This document shows positions 1 to 9,845 of a DNA stretch of 64,000 bases, one piece after another. Position numbers and translations under genes: made by a program. Numbering within the stretch: the stretch's first letter is position 1; every line of letters starts with the position of its first letter. Source of the DNA: Gambelia wislizenii (taxonomy: Eukaryota; Chordata; Lepidosauria; Squamata; Crotaphytidae); the NCBI GenBank assembly GCA_030847615.1, contig JAUMIR010000005.1, forward strand, positions 238,924,645 through 238,988,644, given 5' to 3'. The notes beneath the pieces are model-generated. The model did no database searches. It worked only from the letters and a program-made list of their open reading frames with translations, and was not told the origin of the DNA.

Positions 1-884
1 TTGACGGGTTTCCCCCATCCAATGACAAGGTATGCTTCAGAAACAACTGAAGTGCACACCAGCAATGGGATGAAGACGATGTTGTGTGATAAGTACAGCC
101 CATTAATGCTACTGTCTTGCTCTAGTCCTGCAAATAGAAGCCTCATGTGATAATCTCCCAAATATCTATATGTTTATATTCCACATGATAATTTATATGT
201 ATAGATGCAAATTTGGAAATAATTATGGGAAGCTGGAAAACAAAGAAAGTAAATATAAATATAATTCAGCAACAGTGGAAAGACTGTAATGGGAGAACCT
301 GTGTTTTTGCTTAGTCTGCTGTCCAGGTACAAACTGTTGAAAGTCTCTGCCCTCCTTTCTTATGGTTGTTAACTTTTAAACTAGGCTCACATTCCTTCAA
401 ACCAAGCACTGTCCTCTGTAAAGCATAGCACATGGGCACCTTAGATGAAAGATATGCACAACCGTGCATTGTAAACTGGATGGGTCCAGGGTTTTTATAA
501 TGTGGACACACTGAGCTTCCATGAGAGGTGTTAGAGGCTGAAATTACTACCCTGGCACTCTCTCCTAGCTTTGTTGGAACTGCCTTTGGATAATGCTTCC
601 ACAACAGCATTTTTGGCATTTCCAGAAAGTCACATTTATCCCAGTTGAACATGAAGCAGAATGTCTTATATGTAAGGCTGTAGCCTGAGTATGGGAGAGG
701 TATAGGTATGCTTTTTTGGGGGGGCGGGGTATTTCTATGTAGTCACATACATATGTATCATGAGTGTGTGTGAGAAAGAAAGGGAGAACACAATTATATT
801 AGTTATTTTAGTATTTTTGGTGAATGTGTTATTGTAGTGAATGGTAACCATAAAAAGAATGGCTATATTTGAACTGCTGATGCT

Positions 885-1085
885 CAATACGGGATGACCC
901 CCATATCCATGGATTCAGGATCCATGGTTTCACTTACCCACATCCAACAAATATGTTCTCTCTAGGCATTTTTAGGTCATCCAGTATGATTCTATGGTCA
1001 ACTTCCAACATTTGTCTCATTGAAAATAATAGGGCTCCCTATTACCCACAGTTTCAGGTATCCAGGGTGTATGTGTGTGTGTCTT
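885..1085. repeat. possible Tigger-like non-autonomous DNA transposon remnant
   Basis: The segment contains ACCCCCATATCCATGG and later CCACTGTGGATGTGGG. These resemble the TATCCACGG-type terminal motifs of the Tigger-like elements at 22.2, 42.8, 47.5 and 55.9 kb. The element boundaries and target duplication are unclear, so it may be an older or different family. Confidence 0.35.
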
Positions 1086-1369
1086 GGAATGCCTCCACTG
1101 TGGATGTGGGATTTGTTCTATAACTTACTTCTTACTGTTCTGTTTTTGCATCCATCTTGGACACTATTTCACTGTGTCATAGCAGTTTATCCATTTTGAT
1201 CATTTAGACAATGATAATGAATCCTTACTAAGACTAACAAAGATATTCCTAGAGATATACTTTCCTTAGATGATTCCTAAAGTAAACCTTATCCCTCTTT
1301 CAGCATGGATGTTCTGCACCCCATGTAGTGGGCAAGGCCCTAGCATTTGTATTTGCACCCTTCAGCTAA

Positions 1370-1912
1370 TACTATTTGACAAGCATGTACCTAAATATAC
1401 ACTGGACTGACTATGTGACGAATGTTGCTGTCCTTGAGCAAGCAGGGATCACCAGTATTGAGGCCATGATATTGAGAACGCAGCTGCGCTGGGCAGGGCA
1501 CGTTTCTAGGATGGAGGACCATCGCCTCCCAAAAATACTACTCTACGGTGAACTCGCCGTGGGTCAGTGTAAGAGGGGCGCTCCAAAAAAGCGATACAAA
1601 GACTCCCTGAAACAACATCTCAGGCTCGGCCAAATTGATCACCAACAATGGTCCGCCCTGGCCTCACATTGGGAGGCATGGAGACGCACTATCCACAATG
1701 CTGCAGCCTTATTTGAGAACTCACGCCGAACAAGTCTTGAAGAGAAACAACAACGCAGAAAGAATCACAACCAAAAAACATCACCCAAGGAGACCTTCTG
1801 CTGTGCTTTTTGCAACCGGACTTGTTTATCTCGGATTGGCCTTTTTAGTCATCAGCGCGCTTGCAGAAAGCGTGGGATGTGTCCTTCCTGAATCTTCGTT
1901 TGCGAAGAAAAG

Positions 1913-1954
<42 letters not shown>

Positions 1955-1960
1955 ACAGAG
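1370..1960 (+). mobile_element. non-LTR retrotransposon C-terminal fragment with zinc finger
   Basis: A 171-codon open frame (1376-1891) carries LRWAGHVSRMEDHRLPK, a motif typical of the C-terminus of endonuclease/reverse-transcriptase polyproteins of animal non-LTR retrotransposons. It is followed by a basic linker and a Cys2-His-Cys-like finger (CAFC...FSHQRAC) just before the stop. The RT and endonuclease parts are missing, so this is a 5'-truncated copy. The frame is followed after about 20 bp by an AG microsatellite (1914-1950) that may mark the element's tail. The reading frame is undamaged, which suggests a fairly recent insertion. The clade cannot be settled without alignment. The methionine at 1376 is only the track start and is not a real initiator. 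Confidence 0.65.
1914..1950. repeat. (AG)n microsatellite
   Basis: A run of AG dinucleotides directly downstream of the retrotransposon C-terminal frame. It is probably the expanded 3' tail of that element. Confidence 0.9.
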
Positions 1961-2989
1961 CAGTCAAGGCACTGCCTTGATTAAGGTGGAAGCCAAATCT
2001 GCAAAATTTGAACTTCTCCATCTGGTTCTGGTCATGTATGGTAGCCCATAAAGGGCTTGATAAGCCTGTTTTGTTCTCTGCCTAGAACTTCAAAAACATT
2101 GGGTGTGGGATCAGGCACCTAGCCAGCCACAATATGTAGTTTGGGTGTGTATGTGCTTTTGGCTTAGGCAGTCACCCACTGTGAAGACCTGCTCTTCCCT
2201 GCAAATGGGAGGGCTAGAGATGGAGATGGCATCAGGTACGTAGATGGGCCTGGAGGAAGGGACAGGCTTCTGGGTTGCCAGCCAATCAGGGCTGCTGGAG
2301 GCCCCTTGCACTATCCCTTGTCCTTGCCATGGAAAGAGTGAGGGAGGAGAATGTGGAACACAGTGTTAGTGTCTAGCAGCCCTTGCATGCTGAGATAGAA
2401 GGACTTTGCTGCCACCACTTTCCACCTTCCTCCTTCCATGGCATGAAGGGCACAGATATAGAGGGGTGGGTGTGTATGTGTGTGCATACACTTGTGCATG
2501 TGTGCATGCAGGTGCATATTTCCATAGGGATGGGCATCCAGCACTGAAGAGTGGTTGTAATGGCAGCACTGATATTTTTTAAAAAGGGGCCTATCTTGAG
2601 CAATAGTGGAGGGGTGTGTGTGGGATCAAGGAGGCCATTTCTACTTTTTGCCTGTAACCCTGTTTCCCCCCGGGTATCTTCCTAGGGGGCTAGGGAGGAT
2701 GGCAGGGAGTGAAGGTGTCTGGAACTGTTTTTTTTCTGGGGGGGGAGTGGTGGTGGTGGCGGCTTGTGTTAGCTGGTTTGTTTGTTTGGGGATGAAGTGT
2801 ATTTTGCCTATCTGCATGTTTCCGATTTGTGAATTTGGTACTTTGTTGTGATTTGTGGGGACATATATGTGATTTCTGATTTGGCCTTTTGGAGCTAATG
2901 CCCCATGTCTACTTCCTGCTCAGTTCATTTTCCAAGTTACTTATCCTTGAACATCATCAGTTTGCTTTCTATGAAATGAGTTTGTTATT

Positions 2990-3420
2990 ATGGGCTTTCG
3001 AGTCAACTCTGAATTATGACAACCTGTCATAGGGCTTTCTTGGCAAGATTTATTCAGAGGAGGTTTGGTATTGCCTTCTTCTTAGACTGAGAGATTATCA
3101 CACTACACTGTTATAGCACTATTATTCCATTTTAACAGCTATGGCTGCCTCCTGTAGATCCTGGGATTTGCAGTTTAGGGAGGGGCATTTAGCCCTCTCA
3201 GCCAGAGAGCTTATAAGCCTCACTAAACTACAAACCCCAGAATTCCACAGGAGGCGGCCATAGCAGTGAAAGTGGAACAATAGCACTATAACGGTGTAAT
3301 GTGACAAAGTACATGACTTGCCCAAGATCATTCAGTGGATCTCCAGGGCTAAGCAGGGCTTTGAACCCTGCTCTCTTGCAGTCCTAGTCCAACACTCAAA
3401 CCACTATACCACACTGGCTT
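2990..3420 (-). mobile_element. tRNA-derived SINE, minus strand, split by a MITE
   Basis: On the minus strand the element begins at 3420 with AGCCAGTGTGGTATAGTGG, which contains an A-box-like motif. GGTTCAAAGCC (B-box-like) follows about 50 bp later, as in tRNA-derived SINEs. The body continues through GACTTGCCCAAG... and, after an interruption, ...TCTTGCCAAGAAAGCCCTATGACAGG. A palindromic MITE at about 3095-3306 separates the two halves. Related heads are seen near 6541, 48415 and 51258. Confidence 0.7.
3095..3306. mobile_element. palindromic MITE (TATCACACTACAC family)
   Basis: The ends are inverted repeats: TTATCACACTACACTGTTAT on the left and ATAACGGTGTAATGTGACAA on the right. The interior is also palindromic: TTTAACAGCTATGGCTGCCTCC pairs with GGAGGCGGCCATAGCAGTGAAA, and GGATTTGCAGTTTAGGGAGG pairs with an ACTAAACTACAAACCCC-type arm. 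It lies inside a minus-strand SINE. Related copies are at 9638-9845, 15832-16019 and 18937-19128. Confidence 0.75.
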
Positions 3421-4076
3421 TCATGAGTTGGATACTGGAGCAAAATAATGATGATGGTGATGATGATGATGCCAGCTCAAAAGTGTGATTTTATATTTTG
3501 GAGATTAGGCCTGGTTTGTGTTAGAGTTTTTTTTTTTTGGATAAGTTACTTTTCTTTTATTTACAATTATTTACCTTCTTGGTATCTCATCACTGGCATG
3601 CCCCCATGCCAGCCATTTTGTGAGTGGACGAGTCCTCTGGCAGCCATTTTCTAAGAGCACTTTGCAACACACTCAAAATATATGTGTTCTGATGTAAGTG
3701 CTGAGTGCTTTAGCAGAAAATAATAAAAAGAGCATGATACACAGACTGACTTAGCCTTGAACCTCTCACTTGGAGAGACATGGACATAGCAAAACACTAC
3801 ACAAAATAGCTTGGAAAGTTATACTTGTTGTTTACTGAGAAATAAGGCCCAGTAGGTACAATCTAGGTCTCTCTCAAGTGATCATGTGCAGCAGTGCAGT
3901 CTTAATTAAAAACATTGCACATCCAAAGAATTCCATGGAAGAGAGGCCCTGCTGTTTATGAAGTGATGATTGGTTAAATTGTACTTTTTCTTAATCACTT
4001 TCTGCATACAGATTAATAAGGGAAAATAAGCTGAGTCTAAAAACATTTTCAATTTCTTCTTAATAATCTTTTCCAG

Positions 4077-4185
4077 GAAAGCAATCTCCAGGTCTGGCCT
4101 TCAGCATTTGGCTCCTGTTCAAAACCTCAATATTGCCATCACGAATGGACCAGTGAAGGAGTCAAGAATGGCATTAGAATGGACT
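4077..4185 (+). CDS. DGKI: DGKI exon: end of N-terminal region before C1-1
   Basis: The exon follows a TTTTCCAG acceptor and ends before GTAGGT. It is 109 nt, with one base completing a split codon and then 36 codons reading KAISRSGLQHLAPVQNLNIA...RMALEWT. KAISRSGLQHLAP is the conserved segment just upstream of the first C1 domain in type IV diacylglycerol kinases (zeta and iota). The continuation VQNLNIAITNGPVKES matches the iota form as I recall it and not the proline-rich zeta form. It joins the next exon in phase 0 as [14 protein letters not shown]. The G at the start completes an AG-G arginine codon from an exon outside the window. It is the 5'-most coding exon I can support here. Confidence 0.9.
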
Positions 4186-5841
4186 GTAGGTGTTTCTCTT
4201 TCTTTGTAATCTTAGATATTTGGTTAATATCACAGGTGGAAATAATAGTATTGGTAGAATTAAAAATAACCACAGGAAAATTGCTGATATGTGTATTAAT
4301 AATTATTATTGCCTACAAAGCTGCATGGCGGCCAACCTTAGAATCTCTTCTGTCTGCAGATAGAGGCCCTGCTGAAGATAGTGATTCTGTTTACATATTT
4401 CAGTGATGTGTAATGAATTTGTCATGGATATTATGAAAATATTCTTATTATACAGTAATATTAATCTAGAATTGTTCCTCTTAAATGATAATTTAAAAGT
4501 TTTACTTATTAATATTCACCTCTTATTTTCTGATTCTTCAGTATCATTTCAGACTTTTCTTTACAACAATGAGGACCAAATATTTTAGTTGCTTAAAACA
4601 GATTCTGATAGGCTCAAGATTCATCACCTGGGGCATATTCATTCATTCAGGGGCATATTCAGGGTTTCTTTCTTCTAAGCAAGATTCCTTAACACATTGA
4701 TACAATGAATGAACTGCACCAGATTCCATAGTATTAAATACAAACATTCCTTTTGTTGATTTATTTGATCTTGTGTGTAGCAAGCAGTTCTATGTACCTG
4801 GAAGATCTATGATATCAGAACTAATAAACTAATACCAGAGTTCTAGGTCCCAATGAATATGCCATTGGATACTAGTAGTTGTGGGAAAATGTTTATTTCC
4901 CTTATGCGCTGCTTTGGGACATTCTAGAGGCATCAGGCTGGCTACTGCATTGGCTGCCAGGATTCAGGATGCTGGACTAGTCAGCTTTGAGCCAGCATAA
5001 CCAATGCTGAGGGATTATAGGAATGAGAGTCCGCAAACAGGCTAAAGCAGAGCTGTTTTTATGTTCTTCAAATGACATTCATGTAAGCAGCGGTTTTCCT
5101 TACAGCACATAATACTGTATAGACGTCAACTTCTTTAGCATGACACTGCAACCAAGAGTGCCTTTCTGTGCTTTCCTATCATTCCGATTTGGTGTATGGA
5201 TACCATTGCTGATAGGTCACTCTTGGCTGATCATAAGACAGCCAGAGACTAAGGTACACATTTAGATTTCTCCTGGCTACAAATAGCACCTTGCATTATG
5301 CCTACAGTGCCCTATGAATCTGTAATGGACACTTAGAGGACCAATGTGATGCGCTCTTGGCAACAGACCCTTTTTGGTTTCTACTCATGGGAATAGTGGT
5401 GTAATTTATAAGAATCCAGCTCCATCACCCTTTCAAGGACACAGATAAGAAAAACTAGATGTCTTCCCAAATGGGTTCTAGAAATAGGCCATTTTTATCT
5501 TTAGAAATCTAACTTTGGAAGTCATAAAGAAAGTATGTGAACTGTGACAGAGAAAGGCAGGGAAAGAAAGCAGATGTTTTTTTTTTTTAAGTAATATTTT
5601 TTTATTTAAATCTGAAATAAAACCAGAACCAGGTTATAACTTATATTTGAGAACATGTTATATATAAAAAAATGTTTTCCTCTTTGAATAATTTTTTTGG
5701 TCTGACTCTCTTTGAACAAAATCTTGATGGTCTGAATTCTATGGAAGCTCCAAAGAGAGAAGATCTAACTCCATTGAACATTTTCTCGAACAATTAGGCA
5801 ACACTTATCCAAATCCCATTGATTTAACAGATCTACTCTAA

Positions 5842-6173
5842 GGACATTTTCAGACGCCCCTTACTGCGCAAGCAGCCTCCGGAGCAGTAATGAGGCTGCT
5901 GCGCGGCAGGGGGTCCATTTTGGATGACGGCGTCCCTCTCTCAGTGTCGTCCGTGACTGTTCCGGATAGCATTGAAGGCAGCCGCGCTATTTTTTACTCA
6001 TGGACAACTTCTGTGAGTGAAAAATAGTGCGGCTGTCTTCAATGCTAGCAGGAACAGTCACGGCCGCCGCCGAAAGAGGGACGGCGCTGTTCAAAATGGA
6101 CCCCCTGCCACGCAGCAGCACTCGTTACTGCTCCGGAGGCTGCTTGCGCGGTAAGGGGCGTCTGAAAATGTCC
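5842..6173. mobile_element. CpG-rich foldback MITE, near-full-length inverted repeat
   Basis: The left end GGACATTTTCAGACGCCCCT is mirrored at the right end (AGGGGCGTCTGAAAATGTCC). The complementarity continues inward through GCGCAAGCAGCCTCCGGAGCAGTAA to a centre near 6000-6010, where TTTTTTACTCA faces GAGTGAAAAAT. The unit is about 332 bp and much richer in GC and CpG than its surroundings. CTCTAAGG on the left and CTCTGGGA on the right may be a worn target duplication, as in hAT elements. The 78-codon frame over its right half is incidental. Confidence 0.85.
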
Positions 6174-6540
6174 CCTCTGGGATTGTCAATAGGACTCAGG
6201 CCAATATTTCTGCAAACGGACTACTCGAAATTACTTTGTTATGTAGGCTTTACTATCTGGTAAAAGAAAGAGTGGAGATCAGAATTCCTGAGTACAACAT
6301 TTTTTTTGTGTGATTCCCAACAAATGATGTTTTTCAGTCTAGAAATACTTCCCCCTTCCATCTGTATGTTTATCATAGAATAGTTTAAAGCACTGAAAAA
6401 CAATAACCCATACTAGAACAATTGCAGTAGTTGTTCCAATAAAACCAATAATTTTAAGGCATGCGTACACTAAATGTATGATGTGGAAAGTGGGACCACA
6501 ATTGCTGGGCCTATCCCCAATTTTGCTGCATCTCACTAAG

Positions 6541-6960
6541 AGCCAGTGTGGTGTAATGACTAGAGAGTTGGAGTAGTACTAAGGAGACCTGGGTTCTCAC
6601 TTGGCCATGAAACTCATTGTCTGACAGTGGGCCAGACTCTATCTCTCTACCTAATCTACATCACACACTACAGAGCTGTCATGATAAAAATGGGGAGGAG
6701 GACAAGGTTTGCTATCTCAAGCTCATTTGACCAAAGGTGGCCAGGGCCAGTTTAAGCACCTGCAGCTGCAGGGGGGGGCATCATTGTGGGGGGGCATTGT
6801 AACCCTCCTCCTGCAAAAACATTATTAGTAATAATCTGAAGATCCTGTACTGTGAATAGTTAGGTTACATTGACCTGAAATAAACATATGGGACTCCCAA
6901 AATAAAGTGTTGCATGCCCCCCCCCCCAATTCCTTAAACCGGCCCTGAAGGTGGGATAGT
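6541..6960 (+). mobile_element. tRNA-related SINE/LINE-tail copy interrupted by hAT MITE
   Basis: It begins AGCCAGTGTGGTGTAATGACT, the head shared with the other tRNA-derived SINE copies here, and runs through TTGGCCATGAAACTCATTG. The last part (...CAAAGGTGGGATAG) resembles the usual tail of this repeat but is split by an inserted element at 6742-6947. Confidence 0.6.
6742..6947. mobile_element. hAT-type MITE with 8-bp target site duplication
   Basis: The terminal inverted repeats are CAGGGCCAGTTTAAG on the left and TTAAACCGGCCCTG on the right. The flanking octamers AAGGTGGC (6734-6741) and AAGGTGGG (6948-6955) match at 7 of 8 positions. An 8-bp duplication with CAGGG... ends is typical of the hAT superfamily. 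The 206-bp interior has G- and C-homopolymer runs and no coding capacity. The target was an older SINE-like repeat. Confidence 0.85.
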
Positions 6961-7801
6961 AGCAACAGTGGCAACCACCATGGCCTCAGATCTTCATACA
7001 TTAGCCAGAAGATATGAAATGGTAATCAAGGGACCAGGTGACAACAAAGGATCTGTTCTGTTCTACAAGGCACATTTTATATAGACATGGAAGCAACTTC
7101 TGAAAAGTCCTATAGTTCTAGATTCTTCTAAAGAAGCAAAGTTTTAGATTTAAAAATGGAAAAATTGATCCCACATGACCTACATACAAGAGCAAGCTAA
7201 TGTAGAGCAGGCTTCAGCTGATTACTCTTCATGTATGACCTCATGTTCTCCTTCCATCTGTGATCCATCAATAAGAATGCATATACATGACACATGTGAT
7301 TTCTTAGCCATAAATAACTGGTGAAAATAAATGCAATTAATTAAAATTCAGTTTGAGTAACTTTTAGTTTGCAAAGTTCAAGTTTGCTGTAATCGTTTTT
7401 TTTTAATTGTTTCATCTCTAATTCTTTTTTTAAAGAAAACAAACAACCCCCACCCCTTTTTGGTTTTGGTTTCTGTTGCTACAAACATATTAAAGAATTC
7501 TAAGGGTGCAGCCACAGGGAGCGAGGAGGGACCCCAGAATGAGAGCATTGATGCTCCAGATGAGAATTCTGCCCATCCAAAGAAATTTTCCTTCAGTTCC
7601 CAAATTTCTAGCATTCCAGACAGTGAGGCTTTGAAAGTTGTTCACACCTAGAACTCTTAAATTTGCTATGCTTGTCTTCCCTTTGTACCTTTGCCTGCAC
7701 TTTTCCTTTGGATGCCTAAACTGTATTTCTAAATGCTTGGCTGATGTTCTAGGTAACTGCAACGCTACAAATTTGTGGTCTGAAGGAAAATTTCACAGGG
7801 A

Positions 7802-8010
7802 GGGGAGAAATCTTACTTGGGGGTCAGAGGGGAGAAATCTTACTTGTGGGTCATTACCACCACAACCCCAGCTATACCCATGCAGAGGTCACACTCATAA
7901 TTTGGTATTTCTCAAGTAGTGCCAGCTAAAGTAAACCCATTGAGCAGCCTATTTTGTAGTGCCACCTAAAGTGCCAGCTAAAGTAAACCCATTGAGCAGC
8001 ATATTTCTCC
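7802..8010. repeat. two adjacent short tandem duplications
   Basis: GGGGAGAAATCTTACTTG is repeated at about 7803 and 7830. Downstream, GCCAGCTAAAGTAAACCCAT occurs at 7921 and again at 7973 (period 52 bp), with a partial third GCCACCTAAA between them. The duplicates are nearly identical, so both events look recent. No gene lies here. Confidence 0.8.
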
Positions 8011-8829
8011 AATGGCATATGTCCTTCATACACATTGCCCCCATGACCTTTCCCCTCTTGTCTCTGCCACCTCTGTTGGTGTAGTTGTGACAGTGTAGTG
8101 CACCAACAGGATTCTAGCCAATAAGACTTAGTTTCAGAGCTTGGAAAATATTACCTTTATGGGCTACAAGCTCCAGAATGCCCTAGTGGTATGGTCACAA
8201 TCACCATAACAGGGGATTTTGATATCTATAGTGCATAAAGGTTTTCCAAGCCCAGTTTACCTGGGTGTCAGTGTGAACAGGATTTTTCTGTAAGTAGGAA
8301 AGCTCAGATTTGTTGATCCACGTTTTGCTATTTCCCTATTTTCCTTATGAGAACTGGAGTGTATTGACCAAAGAGGACAGATTTTTTTCTTAATATGGCT
8401 GCTTTAAAACACAGTTTTTTTTTCTTGTTTTTGTTCATTATTACATTCCTTTGGCATCACCCTCTTTTATGACTGACTTCCATACTGAAAAGAGAAGTGT
8501 TTTCTGTTTCATTGCATTTAAACTGTCAGGGAGATTGAAAATGAGAAACTAAGAAAAAAAGTGTTGACTGTACAGGTGATCTGTAAGCTGTCTGCTGTTG
8601 GACACCATCTGGCTTTAAAGCAACAATATTATTTGTGATGTTTTCAGCACAGAAGGCAAAATGTCAGTCATAGTCAATGCATTTTCCATCACACCAGAGT
8701 TCTGGACTCCCTTTGCTTAAAGCAATATGTCATAAATTGTCTCTTTGCAAAAGCCAGAATTAGATCAGGATGGAGGCCAGAATCCTTTTGAAACTGCATT
8801 GATTTGGGATGTGGTTTGGTTGTAGTGAC

Positions 8830-8875
8830 CATGTTGGCTGGGGGATTCTGGGAGTTGTAGTCTAAAAAAGTAACT
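8830..8875. repeat. hAT-like MITE fragment
   Basis: TGGGGGATTCTGGGAGTTGTAGTCT is the conserved interior arm of common amniote hAT MITEs (GGGAGTTGTAGTCCAA type). Only one arm is visible. Confidence 0.45.
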
Positions 8876-9637
8876 TTCCAAGCTCTGTTCCAGATGTTGA
8901 CAGTCTCAATCTCTTTGTCTTCTTCTAGTCCATTGCAAGGCTTGCAGAGGAGGCTGATTTGAAGCAGTAGCACTTGAGGGAAGAGCCCCAGCCAACAGGG
9001 TAGAGTCAGGTCAAGGTATGAGGAGTTTCAACAGGCAAGGCCCATCAGGACCTTGGATAGATCACTGTGGCAGACACTGGATGTATGTCATAGAGGAGGA
9101 ACTGTTGTCTCCTGAAGTTAACTCATCATCCCTAACGCTGGCCCGCAGGAGTAGGAATGTCAATTGTCAGATGTATTGTTCTTGCATCCAAGAACAAACA
9201 TGTCAGATGTTTTCTGGATGAAGTTAGAAGAGTTCATATATAGAATCCTGGATAAAAGATTTGTGAAGACCTTTTTGTGCAAATTGTAATTTGTGCAAAA
9301 ATGAATTTTCTACAAAATAAAAACTTTTTTTTTTGTACAAAACCCAACAAATATGAGTAAAGGGTTGGTGTTTCCACTTGACACATGAGATGGTCAGAAC
9401 TTGACAGTGTTTTCAATGGAGTATTGAGACACCTTTTCTTGTTTTTCTATTTTTCTGTTTTTAAGTACTCTTTACGCCCCTTTGTCCTCCCTGTTGAGAA
9501 GCCATCAGTGCTTCTTTAAAAGGTGCTTTCCCAGTTTTTCAACTCTCAGTTTCTATGGTGTGGGGGCAATGAGGATTGCACCATAGACTCTGCATACCTT
9601 TTGACATAACTGATGCCTCCTCTCCCTCTTATGTCCT

Positions 9638-9845
9638 TATCACATCACAGTCACACTGCTATATTCCACTTTAACTACCATGGCAACATCTCATGGAATT
9701 CTAGGGTTTGTAGTTTAGTGAGGACCAAGAACTCTCTGGCTGAGAATTCTGAACGGCCCTCCCTAAACTGCAGATCCTAGGATTCCATAGGATGTTGCCA
9801 CGGCAGTTAAAGTGGGATATAGTGCTATAACAGTGTAGTGTGATA
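9638..9845. mobile_element. palindromic MITE (TATCACACTACAC family)
   Basis: The right end reads ...ATAACAGTGTAGTGTGATA and the left TATCACATCACAGTCACACT. The interior arms TCCACTTTAACTACCATGGC and GCCACGGCAGTTAAAGTGGG pair, as do GGGTTTGTAGTTTAGTGAGG and CCTCCCTAAACTGCAGATCC. It is the same family as the elements at 3095 and 18937. Confidence 0.75.

Larger units (their letters stand above)
1..4076. other. DGKI: DGKI intron (3' part), upstream of first exon in window
   Basis: This is non-coding DNA before the first recognisable DGKI exon. The upstream coding exon or exons are outside the window. It holds a non-LTR retrotransposon remnant at 1370-1960, a possible Tigger-like repeat at 885-1085, an AG microsatellite, and a SINE/MITE nest at 2990-3420. 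The sequence TGATAATCTCCC near 147-158 resembles a MITE terminus whose partner end is not in the window. I see no coding signal in 160-880 or 2050-2980; the latter is GT/GGT-rich. The segment 3430-4070 is plain AT-rich intron. Confidence 0.7.

Noticed and set aside
4179..4588. Frames directly downstream of the first exon as a coding extension
   Set aside because: They run past a good GTAGGT donor into AT-rich intron. The conserved protein requires splicing at 4185.
6027..6263. 78-codon GC-rich open frame as a small gene
   Set aside because: It lies over one arm of the 332-bp foldback element and has no initiation or domain support.
6541..6610. tRNA gene signal in SINE heads (also 3340-3420, 39090, 48415, 51258)
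   Set aside because: A- and B-box-like motifs are present but no cloverleaf closes. The sequences recur as dispersed retroposons.
7460..7651. Short opposing frames around 7378-7919 as an exon
   Set aside because: No family resemblance, no matching phase for DGKI, and local tandem duplications explain the length.
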